DNA from: Halopseudomonas sp002296055
GTDB lineage: Bacteria > Pseudomonadota > Gammaproteobacteria > Pseudomonadales > Pseudomonadaceae
Assembly: GCF_050876985.1 (NCBI RefSeq)
Contig: NZ_JBPAPP010000001.1
Length of the DNA: 64,000 nt
Direction: 5' to 3' (one strand)
The translations under genes were made by a program, and so were the position numbers. Numbering within the stretch: the first letter of the stretch is position 1; each line of letters starts with the position of its first letter. The notes beneath the pieces are model-generated. The model ran no database searches. It worked only from the letters and a program-made list of their open reading frames with translations, and had not been told where the DNA came from. Shown in pieces: positions 52,214-61,186 of the stretch.

Positions 52214-53467
52214 TTAAAAGCGCCAAGTTGCCTGGGTGGCCAGGCCGTGGGCTGAGTTTTGGAATTCAGCCGTGTAATCGCTGGTATTGATCTCGCCTTT
52301 GGACTCGTACAGGTAGGAGTAGGCCACGTCGAGTGTCAGGTCAGGAGTAACATCCCAGCCCGCACCGAGAGAGAAGATCTGGCGATCGGATACCGGGACG
52401 CGAACGGTACGATGGGTGTCGTTGGTCGGCGACGGATCGGAGGTAAAGCCTGCGCGCAGCACCCATTGCGGCGTCAGCTGGTAGGAGGCGCCAATTGCCC
52501 AGGACAGGATGTCGTCCCATTGCATGTCTTCTTCGATAGCGCCGATGCGGCCCTGGTAGGCCGGATTAACACCGTCGTTTTCGATCACGATCTTGTCCAG
52601 CCGGCTCCAGCGTGTCCAGGTTGCGCCTGCGTACAGTGTCCAGCGCGGATCCATTTCCCAGGTAATGGAGGTATCGATGGACTCCGGTGAGGTGAAGTCC
52701 AGGCTGGCGTCATAGTTGCCGTTCAGTCCCGGAGCCACTGAGCCCTGAACACGAGTGCGGCCTTCCAGGGTGTAATCCACCTTGGAGTGGTAGGTCAGCC
52801 CCCAACGCAGTTGCTCGGTCAGATCAACCAGCACGCCGGCATTGAAGCCGTAGCCGATATCATCACCGCGAACGTTAACGTTGGTGTCAGGACCAACGCC
52901 TGGTGCTACCGCGTGCGGCGAGTTGCGGGTCAGCTTGCCCTTGATCTGGTTAATGGTTGGGCCAAAGCCTACCGATACCCGGTCATTGATTTGATAGCTC
53001 AGCGTGGGCTGCAGGGTAACCACCTGCACCTTGCTGTACAGGCCGTGATAGCGGCCCTGAAAGCCTTTTTCATAGTCGCTGATAACACCGAAGGGCGCGT
53101 AAACGCCGAAGCCCGCATGCCAGCGATCGTTAAGCGGAGTAACCAGATAACCGAAGGGCACTACGGCGTTGGGCACCATATCACCGTCATTGCTGCCGGG
53201 CAGAGCGCCTTGGGCATCGCTGATGTCGGTGGAGGCGAAAATGGTGGCAAAACCACCACTGATTTCAGTTCTGTCCAGCCTGGACATGCCGGCGGGGTTG
53301 CCAAACAGCGTGCTGGCGTCCTCGGCAGAAGATGAGCGTCCTGCAAACCCAGTCCCCATACCACTCGCGCTTTGCTCGTTGATGCTCAGGCCATTGGCGT
53401 TAGCGCTTGAGGCGGCAAGGGTGACGGCCAAGGCAACGGATGACTTCAGCCAGGCGTGTCTGTTCAT
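52214..53467 (-). CDS. FadL/OmpP1/TodX-family outer-membrane porin
   Basis: A 417-residue outer-membrane protein. Signal peptide (WLKSSVALAVTLAASSANA), then the hatch sequence NGLSINEQSASGMGTGFAGRSSSAEDASTLFGNPAGM, which marks the FadL family, and 14 barrel strands ending with Phe (LATQATWRF). It lets long-chain fatty acids or other hydrophobic compounds pass into the cell. Start at 53467 follows GGAG. It could supply fatty acids released by the Pla-1/VolA-type lipase, but they are far apart. Confidence 0.9.
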   Translation of the reverse strand: MNRHAWLKSSVALAVTLAASSANANGLSINEQSASGMGTGFAGRSSSAEDASTLFGNPAGMSRLDRTEISGGFATIFASTDISDAQGALPGSNDGDMVPNAVVPFGYLVTPLNDRWHAGFGVYAPFGVISDYEKGFQGRYHGLYSKVQVVTLQPTLSYQINDRVSVGFGPTINQIKGKLTRNSPHAVAPGVGPDTNVNVRGDDIGYGFNAGVLVDLTEQLRWGLTYHSKVDYTLEGRTRVQGSVAPGLNGNYDASLDFTSPESIDTSITWEMDPRWTLYAGATWTRWSRLDKIVIENDGVNPAYQGRIGAIEEDMQWDDILSWAIGASYQLTPQWVLRAGFTSDPSPTNDTHRTVRVPVSDRQIFSLGAGWDVTPDLTLDVAYSYLYESKGEINTSDYTAEFQNSAHGLATQATWRF

Positions 53468-53732
53468 GGAATGCTCCGGAAAGTGTCTGTCTATGGAAAA
53501 GCGTCTCATCAGGTCGACAGCATTTTCTGCAAATAGGTTGCATGTCCGCTGTCAATCCCAACGAGGCTGACCGCCCGCGCAGTTTGATACAAACGGAAGC
53601 GATGCCTCATTAATGATGAAACGAGGGCGCAAGCTAACAGCATCTGCGCCGAGCATCCAGCACAGATTGTCAAAATGCATCAGGAAAAATCGAGCAAAAG
53701 CTCTAAACGTCGCAGATCTGTCGGAAAGGACG

Positions 53733-54443
53733 TTACAGACTGCCGATCCGCGCCTGCCGCAAGCGGCGCCAGTGGCGCAGGCGGGCGTTAAGTTCTGCCA
53801 ATGTTTGAATGCCCTGCGCGCGCGCCCGGCTAAGCAAAATCAGCAGGATTTCAGCGGTGGCCAAAGCGTCGGCCGAGGCATGGTGCCGCTGGCTGTTGCG
53901 TAACTGAAAGTAGTCTTGCCAGTCGTCCAGGGTTTTTCTGCCGGTTGCCTCAGGACACAGCATCGGGGCCAGCTCAGCTACATCAAGGAACACGTGTCGC
54001 AGACGCGTGTTAAGCGTTTGCCGCAGACCACGTTGCAACATGCGCTGATCAAAGGCGGCATGAAAAGCGACAAACACACCGTTGTCAGCAAACGCCATAA
54101 AATCCAGCAGGGCGTCGACCGGCGCGACACCCTGGGCTACCTCACTGGGCGCGATACCGTGGATCAGCACCGACTCGGTAACGCGATGATTGGCCTGGAA
54201 CAGGGTGCACTCGTACTGACTGCCCAGATCAATGCTGCCATTCTCTACTACTACGGCGCCAACCGACAGAATGCGATCACGGTTCACGTTCAGCCCGCTG
54301 GTTTCAAGGTCCACGACTACCATCCGGGCGCGGCTCAGCGGTGTTTCATCCAGTGCCAGCGGAGCGGACAGGGCGGTCAAGCGCGCCTGCTGCTCCGGAT
54401 CAAGCTTTTGTCGCCGGGCGGCTATCCAGCTAAGCGGATTCAC
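53733..54443 (-). CDS. DEDDh 3'-5' exonuclease (DnaQ-like)
   Basis: A 236-residue exonuclease: ExoI motif (VVVDLETSGLNVNRDRIL, with D and E metal ligands), ExoII (VFVAFHAAFDQRML) and ExoIII (RHHASADALATAEI, the H-x4-D of DEDDh). It resembles the small DnaQ-like proteins encoded with the DUF294/CBS protein upstream. GTG start at 54443 overlaps that gene's stop (GTGA). The substrate, single-stranded DNA or RNA or a nucleotide, is unknown. Confidence 0.88.
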   Translation of the reverse strand: MNPLSWIAARRQKLDPEQQARLTALSAPLALDETPLSRARMVVVDLETSGLNVNRDRILSVGAVVVENGSIDLGSQYECTLFQANHRVTESVLIHGIAPSEVAQGVAPVDALLDFMAFADNGVFVAFHAAFDQRMLQRGLRQTLNTRLRHVFLDVAELAPMLCPEATGRKTLDDWQDYFQLRNSQRHHASADALATAEILLILLSRARAQGIQTLAELNARLRHWRRLRQARIGSL

Positions 54444-56374
54444 AGGTTATACCTCAGTGCCAGGCTGGCCTGCAGGCGCTTGGCCTGACGAAAGGATTCA
54501 CGCAGGATACGGCGATCCAGCTGGTTCAAGCTGTCTGGGTCGAGCCGATTACTGAACGGTCGCTGCTCACGCTCCTGCTGCTGGTGCTGCTGCATGCGCA
54601 CCAGTTGGATGAACTGATAACCCTCAATATAAGCATCGGCGTCGAGCGGATCGAGTACACCGCGTTGCCGCAACTGCTGCAATCGCTCCAGGGTGTTGCT
54701 GACTGCGATGCCGTTGGCCAACGCCAGCAGCCGGGCGCCATCGACGAAAGGCCCGAGCCCTTGCACCTTGATATCCAGAGTGTCTTTCTCTGCGCCGCTG
54801 CGGGCCACAACAAAGTCGCGTAGCCGTCCGATGGGCGGACGATGCTGCAACGCATTTTGAGCCATCTGCTGCTGGAACAGGGTGTTGCTGCCAATTTTGC
54901 GCAGCACGCCAGAGAACACTTGGTCCGCAGCCCGCCGGTCGCCCCAGACCACACGAAAATCAAAGTAGATCGCTGACTTGAGCAAATTGGCCGGCGTGGT
55001 GCTGGCGATGATGCGCTCGAATCGAGCTTGCCACTCGCGCGCCGACAGACACAGCTCAGGATTGCTGGCCATGATATTGCCCTTGCACAGGGTAAAGCCG
55101 CACTGGGCCAGTGCCCGGTTAATCTTGTCGGCCAGCGGCAGCAGCGCCGCACGGCGCTCTTCAGCCTGTTCAGGGGAGGTGGCAGAGAACATCATGCCGT
55201 TATCCTGGTCGGTGTGCAGCGTCTGCTCCTGACGCCCCTCGCTGCCGAAGCACAACCAGCTGAACGGCACGCCCGGATCACCGTGCTCGGCCATGCACAG
55301 CTCAATTACTCGGCAAACGGTGTGGTCGTTAAATAGCGTGATGATACGGGTGATCTGACCGGATGACGCGCCATGGGCAAGCATACTGTCAACCAGTTGG
55401 TGAATATCCCGGCGCAGCGCCGCCAGTCGGGAGACACTCTCGGCCTGCCTCAGGGTGCGCGCCAGATGCACTAGGTTAACCCGTTGTAGCGAGAACAGAT
55501 CGCGCTCCGAGACAACGCCGGTCAGCCGGTCGTTATCCACCAGGCAGATGTGTGCGATGTGGCGCCGGGTCATGGCGATGGCCGCATCAAAGGCACTGGC
55601 TTCAGAGGGCAGCGAGGCCGGGTCCGGGGTCATTACCGCGCTGATCGGCCTGTTCAGGTCGTCATCGTCACTGGCAATCAGCGCACGCAGGTCGCGCAGC
55701 GTGAAAATACCCTGTGGCGCCATCGCCTGGTCGGTGATCACGATGCTGCCAACACTGGCCTCGTGCATCTGCCGCACAGCCTGTCGGATCGCGGTGTCGG
55801 GCGCGCAATGCACCGGCGAATGCCCCACCAGGGTATCCAGTCGGGTATCCAGCGAATAGTGCGCGCCAAGGCTTTCACTGGCCTGCTTTTGCGCCTGCTG
55901 GTTCACCTGGTCAAGCAGGCTGCTGACACCGCGCAAGGCAAAGTCGCGAAAGGGCAGGGACTGACTGAACAGGGTGACAAATGCGTCACGCTCAATGGTC
56001 AGGCAAAAGCTATCCTGGGCTGCGCGGTGCAGGGTGCGCGTAGCACGCTCGCCCAGCAGCGCCGCCAACGGAAAGCACTCGCCGGTACCGATTTCGAAGG
56101 TGGTGTCAGGCCGCTCGGCACCGCTGACAACACGCTCGCCGCGAACCAACCCCTGCTTGACGATAAAAAAGCGCTGCACGGGGCCGTCTTGAGGCTGCAG
56201 TATCGGCTCGCCTGCGGCAAAAAAGCGCAGCTGGGCCTGTTCGACCAGCCAAGCCAAATGCGAGGCTTCCATCAGGTTGAACGGCGGATAAGCCTGTAAA
56301 AATCCGATCAGCCCTTGCACATTCTGCATCACAGCGGTTTTACCCGCCTCGGCGAATTTGGTGTCTTTGCTCAT
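54440..56374 (-). CDS. cNMP-binding/CBS/DUF294 nucleotidyltransferase-like protein
   Basis: A 644-residue cytoplasmic signalling protein. Domains in order: cyclic-nucleotide-binding-like (about residues 20-140; QRFFIVKQGLVRGERVV), two CBS repeats (about 175-295; SVGSIVITDQAMAPQGIFTLRDL; HIAHICLVDNDRLTGVVSERDL), DUF294 GlnD-type nucleotidyltransferase (FGSEGRQEQTLHTDQDNGMM, with G-S and D-x-D) and a DUF294 C-terminal helical domain. It may modify a partner or sense adenylates. It is often encoded beside the SSS/DUF4212 symporter, as here, and so may regulate uptake. Confidence 0.88.
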   Translation of the reverse strand: MSKDTKFAEAGKTAVMQNVQGLIGFLQAYPPFNLMEASHLAWLVEQAQLRFFAAGEPILQPQDGPVQRFFIVKQGLVRGERVVSGAERPDTTFEIGTGECFPLAALLGERATRTLHRAAQDSFCLTIERDAFVTLFSQSLPFRDFALRGVSSLLDQVNQQAQKQASESLGAHYSLDTRLDTLVGHSPVHCAPDTAIRQAVRQMHEASVGSIVITDQAMAPQGIFTLRDLRALIASDDDDLNRPISAVMTPDPASLPSEASAFDAAIAMTRRHIAHICLVDNDRLTGVVSERDLFSLQRVNLVHLARTLRQAESVSRLAALRRDIHQLVDSMLAHGASSGQITRIITLFNDHTVCRVIELCMAEHGDPGVPFSWLCFGSEGRQEQTLHTDQDNGMMFSATSPEQAEERRAALLPLADKINRALAQCGFTLCKGNIMASNPELCLSAREWQARFERIIASTTPANLLKSAIYFDFRVVWGDRRAADQVFSGVLRKIGSNTLFQQQMAQNALQHRPPIGRLRDFVVARSGAEKDTLDIKVQGLGPFVDGARLLALANGIAVSNTLERLQQLRQRGVLDPLDADAYIEGYQFIQLVRMQQHQQQEREQRPFSNRLDPDSLNQLDRRILRESFRQAKRLQASLALRYNL

Positions 56375-56627
56375 GGTTCTGCAACTATTTTTTGAGAATT
56401 ATCCCGTCCGGCAGACAGCGCCGCCATTCGACCTAGGTCGCCGATCCAGAAGGCACACCAAGCAAGCCCTAGCACTTTGTCAGGGTTGCGCGCAAGCCGA
56501 AGACAAGTGATTTCATCTGTCTAGGCATTTTGGTATTGTGGCGCGAACGGCACGGACAGCAATTGACCGGGCCGGGCAAGTATAGAAGAAGGGCAGCGTG
56601 CTGGGATGCCGCCTCCGTTTACGGGGG

Positions 56628-56637
56628 AATAACAACA
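56628..56637 (+). promoter_or_regulatory. Weak CA-like motif in gacA leader
   Basis: AATAACAACA lies 25 nt before the gacA start. It matches AAnAAnAA but is further from the ribosome binding site than in the lipase and symporter leaders. Confidence 0.3.
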
Positions 56638-56661
56638 TTCGGTGTGTTCAAGGGGTAGTGC

Positions 56662-57306
56662 TTGATCAAGGTGCTAGTGGTTGATGACCATGACCTGGTA
56701 CGCATGGGCATCAGTCGTATGCTGGGCGATGTCCCGGGCCTGTCCGTAGTCGGCGAAGCCGACAGCGGTGAGAACGCCGTTACCCGCGCTCGCGAGCTGA
56801 AGCCCGATGTGGTGCTTATGGATGTGCGCATGCCTGGCATCGGCGGTCTGGAAGCAACCCGTAAGCTGGTGCAGCACGACCGCAACCTCAAAGTTATTGC
56901 GGTTACCGTGTGTGATGAAGAGCCTTTCCCCACCCGCCTTATGCAAGCCGGAGCCGCGGGCTATGTGACCAAAGGCGCGGCGCTGGATGAAATGGTTGCA
57001 GCCATTCGTCAGGTGCACACAGGCCAGCGCTATATCAGCCCCAACATTGCCCAGCAACTCGCGCTCAAGCGCTTCAATCCAGACGGCGACTCGCCCTTTG
57101 ATTGCCTGTCAGAACGTGAAATTCAGATTGCGCTGATGATCGTCGGCTGCGAGAAGGTGCAGAGCATCTCCGACAAGCTCTGCCTCAGCCCCAAAACCGT
57201 CAACACCTACCGCTACCGTATTTTCGAGAAGCTTGGCATTACCAGTGACGTTGAGCTAACTCTGTTGGCGGTGCGCCACGGCATGGTCGATACCAGCCAG
57301 CAGTGA
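56662..57306 (+). CDS. gacA: Response regulator GacA/UvrY
   Basis: A 214-residue NarL-type response regulator: receiver domain with Asp54 as phosphorylation site (VVLMDVRMPG), Lys switch (VTKGAALDEM) and a LuxR-type helix-turn-helix (LSEREIQIALMIVGCEKVQS; LSPKTVNTYRYRIFEKLGI). GacS/GacA activates small RNAs such as RsmY/Z and so controls secondary metabolism and lifestyle. It starts with TTG at 56662, as in other Pseudomonas gacA genes, after AAGGGGT. Its stop overlaps uvrC by 4 nt. Confidence 0.95.
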   Translation: MIKVLVVDDHDLVRMGISRMLGDVPGLSVVGEADSGENAVTRARELKPDVVLMDVRMPGIGGLEATRKLVQHDRNLKVIAVTVCDEEPFPTRLMQAGAAGYVTKGAALDEMVAAIRQVHTGQRYISPNIAQQLALKRFNPDGDSPFDCLSEREIQIALMIVGCEKVQSISDKLCLSPKTVNTYRYRIFEKLGITSDVELTLLAVRHGMVDTSQQ

Positions 57307-59135
57307 GCAGTTCAGCCCCGTTTGACGCACGTGCCTTTCTCGCCTCCGCCAGCAGCAAGCCTGGCGTCTATCGTATGTTCGACGGCGAAGGCGCGCTGCT
57401 GTACGTCGGCAAGGCCAGCAATCTCAAGAAGCGGCTTTCCAGCTACTTTCGCCAAACCGGCCTGAGCCCTAAAACGGCCGCGCTGGTGGCGCGCATCCAG
57501 CAGATTGACACCACGATCACGGCCAATGAAACCGAAGCACTGCTGTTGGAGCAGAGCCTGATCAAGGCCAATCGTCCGCCCTACAATATTCTGCTGCGCG
57601 ACGATAAGTCTTACCCGTACGTGTTTCTTTCCAGCAACGACGACTTCCCCAGGCTTGGCCTGCACCGGGGCACAAAGCGCGCCAAGGGGCGTTATTTTGG
57701 CCCCTACCCGAGCGCACTGGCCATCCGCGAGAGCCTTAACCTGTTACAGAAAGCCTTTCTGGTCCGCCAGTGCGAAGACAGCTATTACCGCAACCGCACA
57801 CGGCCGTGCCTGCAGTATCAGATCAAGCGCTGCAAGGCCCCGTGTGTGGGGCTAGTGGATGAGGCCGAATACGCCGAAGACGTGCGCCACTCAGTGATGT
57901 TTCTGGAAGGGCGCAGCAACGCCCTGAACGCAGAGCTGACCAGCGCCATGGAAAAGGCATCGATGAACCTGGATTTCGAGCGTGCCGCCGAGCTGCGGGA
58001 TCAGATAGCGCTGTTGCGGCGCGTGCAAGACCAGCAAAGCATGGATACCGAGCAGGGCAACGTCGACATTGTCGCCGCCGCCGTCGCTCCAGGTGGCGCC
58101 TGTGTGCACGTTGTCATGGTGCGCAATGGCCGCGTATTGGGCAGCAAGAACCATTTCCCCCGAGTGCCCATCGAGCAGCAGCCGGGCGAAGTGCTGGCAG
58201 CCTTTTTACCCCAGTATTATCTCGGTACCGCCGAGCGCGAGTTACCACCTGAGCTGATCGTCAACGCCGAGCACGACGACTTTGCCGTGATTGCCCAGGC
58301 GTTGACCCAAGCTCGTGGTTACAACCTCAGTATCTCTAGCCGCGTGCGGGGCAACCGCAAACGCTGGCTGGAGCTGGCGGCCGGCAATGCCGAGCAATCA
58401 CTGGCCAGCCTGCTCAGTAATCGGCAACACGTACAGCAGCGCTTCGAGGCGCTGCAGCAGGCGCTGAGCCTCGACGAGCTACCGACGCGTCTGGAGTGTT
58501 ACGACATCAGTCATTCAAGTGGTGAGGCAACCGTTGCCTCCTGCGTGGTCTTCGGGCCTGAGGGACCGCTGAAAAGCGATTACCGTCGTTTCAACATCGA
58601 AGGCGTTACCGCTGGAGATGACTATGCTGCCATGCGCCAGGCACTCATGCGACGCTTCAGCCGGCTCAAGGAGGGCGAGGGCAAGATGCCCGACGTGCTG
58701 CTGGTCGATGGCGGCAAAGGACAGATGAACATGGCCATTGAGGTGCTACAGGAGCTGGCCATCCACGACCTGACGCTGCTGGGTGTGGCCAAGGGCGTAA
58801 CCCGCAAAGCGGGCATGGAGACCCTGTATCTGAATGATCCGCACAATGAGCTCGTGTTACCTGGCCACTCACCTGCGCTGCATTTGATTCAGCATATCCG
58901 TGACGAAGCGCACCGCTTCGCCATCACCGGCCACCGTCAGCGCCGCGGCAAGGCGCGCACCAGCTCCAGTCTGGAGGGCATCGCAGGCGTTGGCCCCAAA
59001 CGCCGCCGCGAACTATTGCGGCACTTTGGTGGCCTGCAGGAGCTAAAACGCGCCAGTGCTACTGAAATCGCCAAGGCCCCCGGTATCAGCAAAAAACTTG
59101 CCGAACAGATTTATGCCGCCTTGCATAGCGATTAG
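57303..59135 (+). CDS. uvrC: Excinuclease ABC subunit C
   Basis: The incision nuclease of nucleotide excision repair (610 residues, normal length). It has an N-terminal GIY-YIG domain (SKPGVYRMFD, GEGALLYVGKASNLKKRLSSYF), a UvrB-binding UVR motif (SMNLDFERAAELRDQIALL), the C-terminal RNase H-like domain (ECYDISHSSGEATVASCVVF with DxD-like acids) and helix-hairpin-helix motifs (GIAGVGPKRRRELLRHFGGL). It starts with GTG within the gacA stop. gacA-uvrC coupling is conserved in gammaproteobacteria. Confidence 0.96.
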   Translation: MSSSAPFDARAFLASASSKPGVYRMFDGEGALLYVGKASNLKKRLSSYFRQTGLSPKTAALVARIQQIDTTITANETEALLLEQSLIKANRPPYNILLRDDKSYPYVFLSSNDDFPRLGLHRGTKRAKGRYFGPYPSALAIRESLNLLQKAFLVRQCEDSYYRNRTRPCLQYQIKRCKAPCVGLVDEAEYAEDVRHSVMFLEGRSNALNAELTSAMEKASMNLDFERAAELRDQIALLRRVQDQQSMDTEQGNVDIVAAAVAPGGACVHVVMVRNGRVLGSKNHFPRVPIEQQPGEVLAAFLPQYYLGTAERELPPELIVNAEHDDFAVIAQALTQARGYNLSISSRVRGNRKRWLELAAGNAEQSLASLLSNRQHVQQRFEALQQALSLDELPTRLECYDISHSSGEATVASCVVFGPEGPLKSDYRRFNIEGVTAGDDYAAMRQALMRRFSRLKEGEGKMPDVLLVDGGKGQMNMAIEVLQELAIHDLTLLGVAKGVTRKAGMETLYLNDPHNELVLPGHSPALHLIQHIRDEAHRFAITGHRQRRGKARTSSSLEGIAGVGPKRRRELLRHFGGLQELKRASATEIAKAPGISKKLAEQIYAALHSD

Positions 59136-59165
59136 AATGCCGTCTTGCACAAGGCAGTTGAGACC

Positions 59166-59735
59166 ATGAACATTCCAAATATCCTGACCCTGATCCGGGT
59201 TGCCCTGATACCCATTTTTATCCTGCTGTTCTACATGCCGTTCCACTGGAGCTATCTGGCCGCAGCGGTGGTGTTCACGCTCGCCAGCGTGACGGACTGG
59301 CTGGACGGCTATCTGGCCCGCAAGCTGCAGCAGAGCACGCCTTTCGGTGCCTTCCTTGACCCGGTAGCCGACAAGCTGATGGTGGTGATTGCACTGGTAC
59401 TGCTGGTGCAGCACCACGCCAACTTCTGGATCACCGCACCAGCGGCCATCATCATCGGCCGTGAAATTGTGATTTCCGCCTTGCGTGAGTGGATGGCAGA
59501 AATGGGCGCCCGCGCCCACGTTGCTGTCTCACAGTTGGGTAAGTACAAGACTGCGCTACAAATGGTGGCGCTGGTGGTGCTGCTGGCCAACCCACCAGTG
59601 CTGACCCTGTGGGTGGTGCTGGGCTATATCCTGCTGGCCGCTTCTGCCGTGCTCACGCTGTGGTCGATGGTGGTTTATTTGCTTGCTGCCTGGCCGCACC
59701 TGCGTCCGGACAGTGATCAAAATTCCGCCAAATAA
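59166..59735 (+). CDS. pgsA: CDP-diacylglycerol--glycerol-3-phosphate 3-phosphatidyltransferase
   Basis: Makes phosphatidylglycerol phosphate from CDP-diacylglycerol. A 189-residue inner-membrane enzyme with the CDP-alcohol phosphotransferase motif spread over DWLDGYLARK...GAFLDPVADK (D-x2-D-G-x2-A-R-x8-G-x3-D-x3-D). Start at 59166 (MNIPNILTLIRVALIP) matches the family. It supplies the phosphatidylglycerol used by the cardiolipin synthases at the other end of the window. It is 30 nt after uvrC. Confidence 0.94.
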   Translation: MNIPNILTLIRVALIPIFILLFYMPFHWSYLAAAVVFTLASVTDWLDGYLARKLQQSTPFGAFLDPVADKLMVVIALVLLVQHHANFWITAPAAIIIGREIVISALREWMAEMGARAHVAVSQLGKYKTALQMVALVVLLANPPVLTLWVVLGYILLAASAVLTLWSMVVYLLAAWPHLRPDSDQNSAK

Positions 59736-59754
59736 GTTTTTTTGAATCAATGAC

Positions 59755-59782
59755 TTGACAGGTCGGCGCAGAAGGATAGAAT
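59755..59782 (+). promoter_or_regulatory. Sigma-70 promoter of the tRNA cluster
   Basis: TTGACA (59755-59760) is a perfect -35; TAGAAT (59777-59782) is the -10 with a 16-nt spacer. GC-rich bases follow (GAGCGCCG), as expected for stringently controlled stable-RNA promoters. Confidence 0.85.
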
Positions 59783-59841
59783 GAGCGCCGTCCGATGCGG
59801 TGAACGCCTCCAGTCAGGCAGCACTCACCGACGAAGACTTT

Positions 59842-59917
59842 GCGGGAACAGCTCTATTAGTAGAGCTCGGCCTTACGAGGTCGGAGTGGGGCGCATAGCC
59901 TCGCGAGGTCTCGCGAC
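59842..59917 (+). pseudogene. Degenerate tRNA-Gly copy
   Basis: The 5' half (GCGGGAACAGCTCTATTAGT...) is nearly the same as the intact tRNA-Gly 106 nt downstream, including the acceptor 5' strand and D-arm. From the anticodon arm on it diverges: the anticodon position reads ACG in place of GCC, the T-loop GTTCGA is gone, and no TTCCCGC closes the acceptor. It is transcribed from the tRNA promoter but should not form a working tRNA. Confidence 0.7.
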
Positions 59918-59947
59918 CCAATGGGTCAGATGAAGTAGATGTATTTT

Positions 59948-60023
<76 letters not shown>

Positions 60024-60071
60024 GTTTCATACCCTGTTGACGTCATCCACAACAGAGTAGTCCCCTTTTGA

Positions 60072-60145
60072 GGCCGGGTGGCAGAGTGGTTATGCAGCGG
60101 ATTGCAAATCCGTGTACGCCGGTTCGATTCCGACCTCGGCCTCCA
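60072..60145 (+). tRNA. tRNA-Cys (anticodon GCA)
   Basis: 74 nt. Acceptor GGCCGGG pairs with CTCGGCC (60135-60141, one G-T pair), discriminator T, CCA. Anticodon GCA at 60104-60106 in loop TTGCAAA. Confidence 0.96.
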
Positions 60146-60156
60146 TCTTTACTTTC

Positions 60157-60243
60157 GCCCGGATGGCGAAATTGGTAGACGCAAGGGACTTAAAATCCCT
60201 CGGATTGCAATCCGTGCCGGTTCGACCCCGGCTCCGGGCACCA
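60157..60243 (+). tRNA. tRNA-Leu (anticodon UAA)
   Basis: 87 nt with a long class II variable arm. Acceptor GCCCGGA pairs with TCCGGGC (60233-60239), discriminator A, CCA at 60241-60243. Anticodon TAA at 60191-60193 in loop CTTAAAA. It borders an accessory region, and tRNA-Leu genes are frequent integration sites. Confidence 0.96.
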
Positions 60244-60309
60244 AATTTCTCCATCAAAATCAGTAAGTTACGGCGAAAAAATTTTTTTCTCATCGCGCCG
60301 CCAAGCTAC

Positions 60310-60331
60310 TTGGAAACTTTTTGGAAACTTT
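60310..60331 (+). repeat. Two exact tandem copies of an 11-bp unit
   Basis: TTGGAAACTTT occurs at 60310-60320 and again at 60321-60331, with no gap. It lies 67 nt after tRNA-Leu. Confidence 0.85.
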
Positions 60332-60383
60332 CGACCTGATTTTCAGCAGCTCCTGGAATCTTTTCCCAGCTGACCGCAGCTAT

Positions 60384-60569
60384 TCAGTCCAAGCCTGGAC
60401 GCGGAAGACCATACCTTTCTCTGTGCTCATCCAGCGCCTTGAGCTCTGCCTGAACGACCTCGTCTGAAGGTTCAGGTATCACGTCACCAGCTCGCCGGTT
60501 GGGTTCACCTGGCAGTGTCGGGGTCATGCCGAGATAAGGGGAAAATTCACTCACTTCCCCTCTATCCAT
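60384..60569 (-). CDS. Possible small protein, unknown
   Basis: A 61-codon frame with a hydrophilic, Pro- and Glu-rich product (MDRGEVSEFSPYLGMTPTLP at the start; QAELKALDEHRERYGLP near the end). Codon use looks reasonable for this GC content, but there is no ribosome binding site. It might be a remnant of a mobile-element gene. No family recognised. Confidence 0.3.
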   Translation of the reverse strand: MDRGEVSEFSPYLGMTPTLPGEPNRRAGDVIPEPSDEVVQAELKALDEHRERYGLPRPGLD

Positions 60570-60805
60570 ATGATTAATATCACAATTTTAAAAAACCACA
60601 TGGGTATCGCGATGCGGCGATTCTGACGTGTGTCACCCAGGTCGATCGCTGCTACACGGCGAGGAAAACATGGTTGGTGCCGACGTGGGTTACAGGTGTA
60701 GGAACAAACAGTTCCCTGATGCTTAGGAATGAGGTCGATTAACAACCTCAGAAGATCCTTCAGTTGAACCGGTCGCGGCAAATCAGGCAGCCGGAATGAA
60801 TGATT

Positions 60806-60832
60806 CTATAATCACTCTATAATTGACTATAA
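60806..60832 (+). promoter_or_regulatory. Three phased CTATAA repeats
   Basis: CTATAAT, CTATAAT and CTATAA begin at 60806, 60817 and 60827 (11 and 10 bp apart), so they lie on one face of the helix. TTGACT overlaps the third copy. This could be a cooperative binding site or a curved promoter region; no gene clearly depends on it. Confidence 0.45.
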
Positions 60833-61075
60833 AGACCGTCCTAGAGCGGCAGCTAGGCTGCTCCCTGTGACTTGAGGCTTCCCCTCCCTGTCAGACTTGT
60901 TTCGCACGTCTGGGTATTGCGCCCCCGCTAGCCGTTAGCAGCCTGGCATCCTCGTCTGGGCACTGGTTTGGACCGGCTGTGAGAGAATGAGGCTGGCCAG
61001 TACGACAACAATGCTGGGAGCAATGATTGGCCCATATGCCCAAAACCTATGGCACGCATTGTTCAGGGGGATGTT

Positions 61076-61186
61076 ATGGACAAGCTCTACGACAGGCTGG
61101 TTTTGCCGGGTATCCGGATTTTTTGGTTGATTGGCTCATATCATGATGACGGAACCAACCATCAGCTCAGCGGATTACCTGGTTGA
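61076..61186 (+). CDS. Possible 36-residue small protein
   Basis: ATG 61076 follows CAGGGGG at good spacing. The product begins MDKLYDRLVLPGIRIFWLIG, with one short hydrophobic segment, then a polar tail with HDDGTNH. No known family. It may be a real small membrane-active peptide or a remnant of a larger gene. Confidence 0.3.
   Translation: MDKLYDRLVLPGIRIFWLIGSYHDDGTNHQLSGLPG

Noticed and set aside
55550..56299. 249-codon plus-strand frame opposite the cNMP/CBS protein
   Set aside because: It is a complement-strand shadow with unnatural residue composition.
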